From: an uncultured Lachnospiraceae bacterium
Lineage (GTDB): Bacteria > Bacillota > Clostridia > Lachnospirales > Lachnospiraceae
Length of the DNA stretch: 62,628 nucleotides
Direction: 5' to 3'
NCBI GenBank assembly: GCA_944384155.1
Contig: CALWSG010000031.1
Coordinates: forward strand, 1 to 62,628
In this document: piece by piece, positions 62,505 through 62,628 of the stretch
Position numbering within the stretch: the stretch's first letter is position 1
Layout: every line of letters begins with the position of its first letter
Made by a program: the position numbers and the translations under genes
The notes under the pieces: model-generated
The model's database searches: none
Told to the model about the DNA's origin: nothing
The model's input: the letters and a program-made list of their open reading frames with translations, nothing else

Positions 62505-62518
62505 TCCCCACAATGAAG
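62505..62518. repeat. Right attachment-site core (attR)
   Basis: TCCCCACAATGAAG, identical to 56916-56929. It is followed in frame by codons for P-L-D and a stop, the old end of lysS. Confidence 0.8.
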
Positions 62519-62530
62519 CCTCTGGACTAA
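62507..62530 (+). pseudogene. Displaced original 3' end of lysS
   Basis: Reading CCC at 62507 gives P-T-M-K-P-L-D and TAA at 62528-62530, the standard C-terminus of class II LysRS. It is in the same frame relation to the repeat as the intact gene. It is a remnant left by insertion of the element and is not translated. Confidence 0.75.
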
Positions 62531-62573
62531 AAAATCCAGTAAAATCAAGGGTTTTCGGCATCTCAAATCCGAG

Positions 62574-62594
62574 TTGACAACAAATTGACAACAA
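62574..62594. repeat. Tandem TTGACAACAA repeats beyond attR
   Basis: TTGACAACAA occurs at 62574-62583 and 62585-62594, an 11-base period. The spacing to the AT-rich TATAAT at 62602 does not make a good promoter. The repeat could be an arm-type site of a second element or ordinary flanking DNA. Confidence 0.5.
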
Positions 62595-62628
62595 TTTTTC
62601 ATATAATTTTGAAGAATTGTGAAGCAGA

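Larger units (their letters stand above)
56916..62518. mobile_element. PICI-like phage satellite integrated in lysS
   Basis: An integrated element of about 5.6 kb bounded by a 14-base direct repeat. Gene order: XRE repressor (minus strand), excisionase-like, putative replication initiator, dyad-repeat array, HNH-PC4 nuclease, terminase small subunit-like, RHH regulator, small unknown, Tn916-type integrase. Repressor, integrase, replication module and small terminase without large terminase, portal, capsid or lysis genes is the layout of phage-inducible chromosomal islands, which redirect a helper phage's packaging machine. Conjugation genes and relaxase are absent, so it is not an ICE or IME. 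At 5.6 kb it is smaller than most known PICIs; decay of a larger island cannot be excluded, but all genes look intact. Confidence 0.75.

Noticed and set aside
56916..62518. Integrative conjugative or mobilisable element
   Set aside because: The integrase is Tn916-like, but no relaxase, coupling protein, oriT-linked gene or conjugation gene is present; the terS-like and HNH genes favour a phage satellite.
62574..62607. Promoter at the right edge of the window
   Set aside because: TTGACA boxes at 62574 and 62585 are 22 and 11 bases from the TATAAT at 62602, both outside the workable range.
1..62628. tRNA or rRNA genes
   Set aside because: No cloverleaf with a GTTC-A-CC arm and no rRNA-like block was noticed on either strand; the element's target is a protein gene, not a tRNA gene.

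Overview
The window looks like a chromosomal segment of a low-GC Gram-positive anaerobe of class Clostridia, most likely family Lachnospiraceae; the genus cannot be fixed from sequence alone. The reasons are strong AGGAGG-type ribosome sites, short AT-rich spacers with TTGACA/TATAAT promoters, LrgAB, a clostridial type IV pilus cluster, the hprK-glk-murB-rapZ-whiA-crh order, DnaE as a separate polymerase, a DUF5057-like giant exported protein and a DUF6145-like small protein. Almost every gene lies on the plus strand; only pyrG and a mobile-element repressor are on the minus strand.

Layout. 407-4557: an OPT peptide transporter, a PqqD-like protein, a Dabb-fold protein and a DHH phosphoesterase. 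4616-5729: lrgAB behind a perfect 20-bp hairpin. 5755-22729: a near-complete type IV pilus locus (pilB, pilT, pilC, major pilin, prepilin peptidase, a fused pilM-pilN, pilO-like, four minor-pilin or PilX-like genes) ending in a 1281-residue exported DUF5057-like protein. 22835-25247: lipoprotein, CLC-type anion transporter, flavin reductase. 25322-31078: pyrG (minus), ftsH, uvrC. 31162-36093: carbon-control and envelope cluster with HPr kinase, glucokinase, MurB, RapZ, WhiA and a Crh-like HPr paralogue with Glu at position 15. 36252-46865: dnaE, pfkA, ktrB/ktrA, an rRNA methyltransferase, an SH3/SleB-type wall hydrolase, and an NfeD/SPFH pair. 47075-50567: an unassigned five-gene ABC export-type operon flanked by two exported proteins. 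50665-56944: argF, birA, a DUF6145-like gene, dusB, greA and lysS, with small membrane proteins.

The last 5.6 kb is a compact integrated element inserted in the 3' end of lysS. A 14-bp direct repeat (TCCCCACAATGAAG) marks both ends. The right copy is followed by the displaced original lysS tail (codons for PTMKPLD and a stop), while the element supplies the tail now used. The element carries an XRE repressor, an excisionase-like protein, a putative replication initiator followed by four dyad repeats, an HNH nuclease fused to a PC4/YdbC ssDNA-binding domain, a terminase small subunit-like protein, an RHH regulator with twin operators in its own promoter, a small unknown protein and a Tn916-type integrase. 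Packaging-initiation genes without terminase large subunit, portal or capsid genes are the pattern expected of a phage-inducible chromosomal island (phage satellite). This is the best candidate for an undescribed system here.

Other points of interest are the pilus locus with its DUF5057-like giant, the His15-to-Glu Crh-like protein, and the five-gene ABC operon of unknown substrate. All assignments rest on motif reading without database searches.
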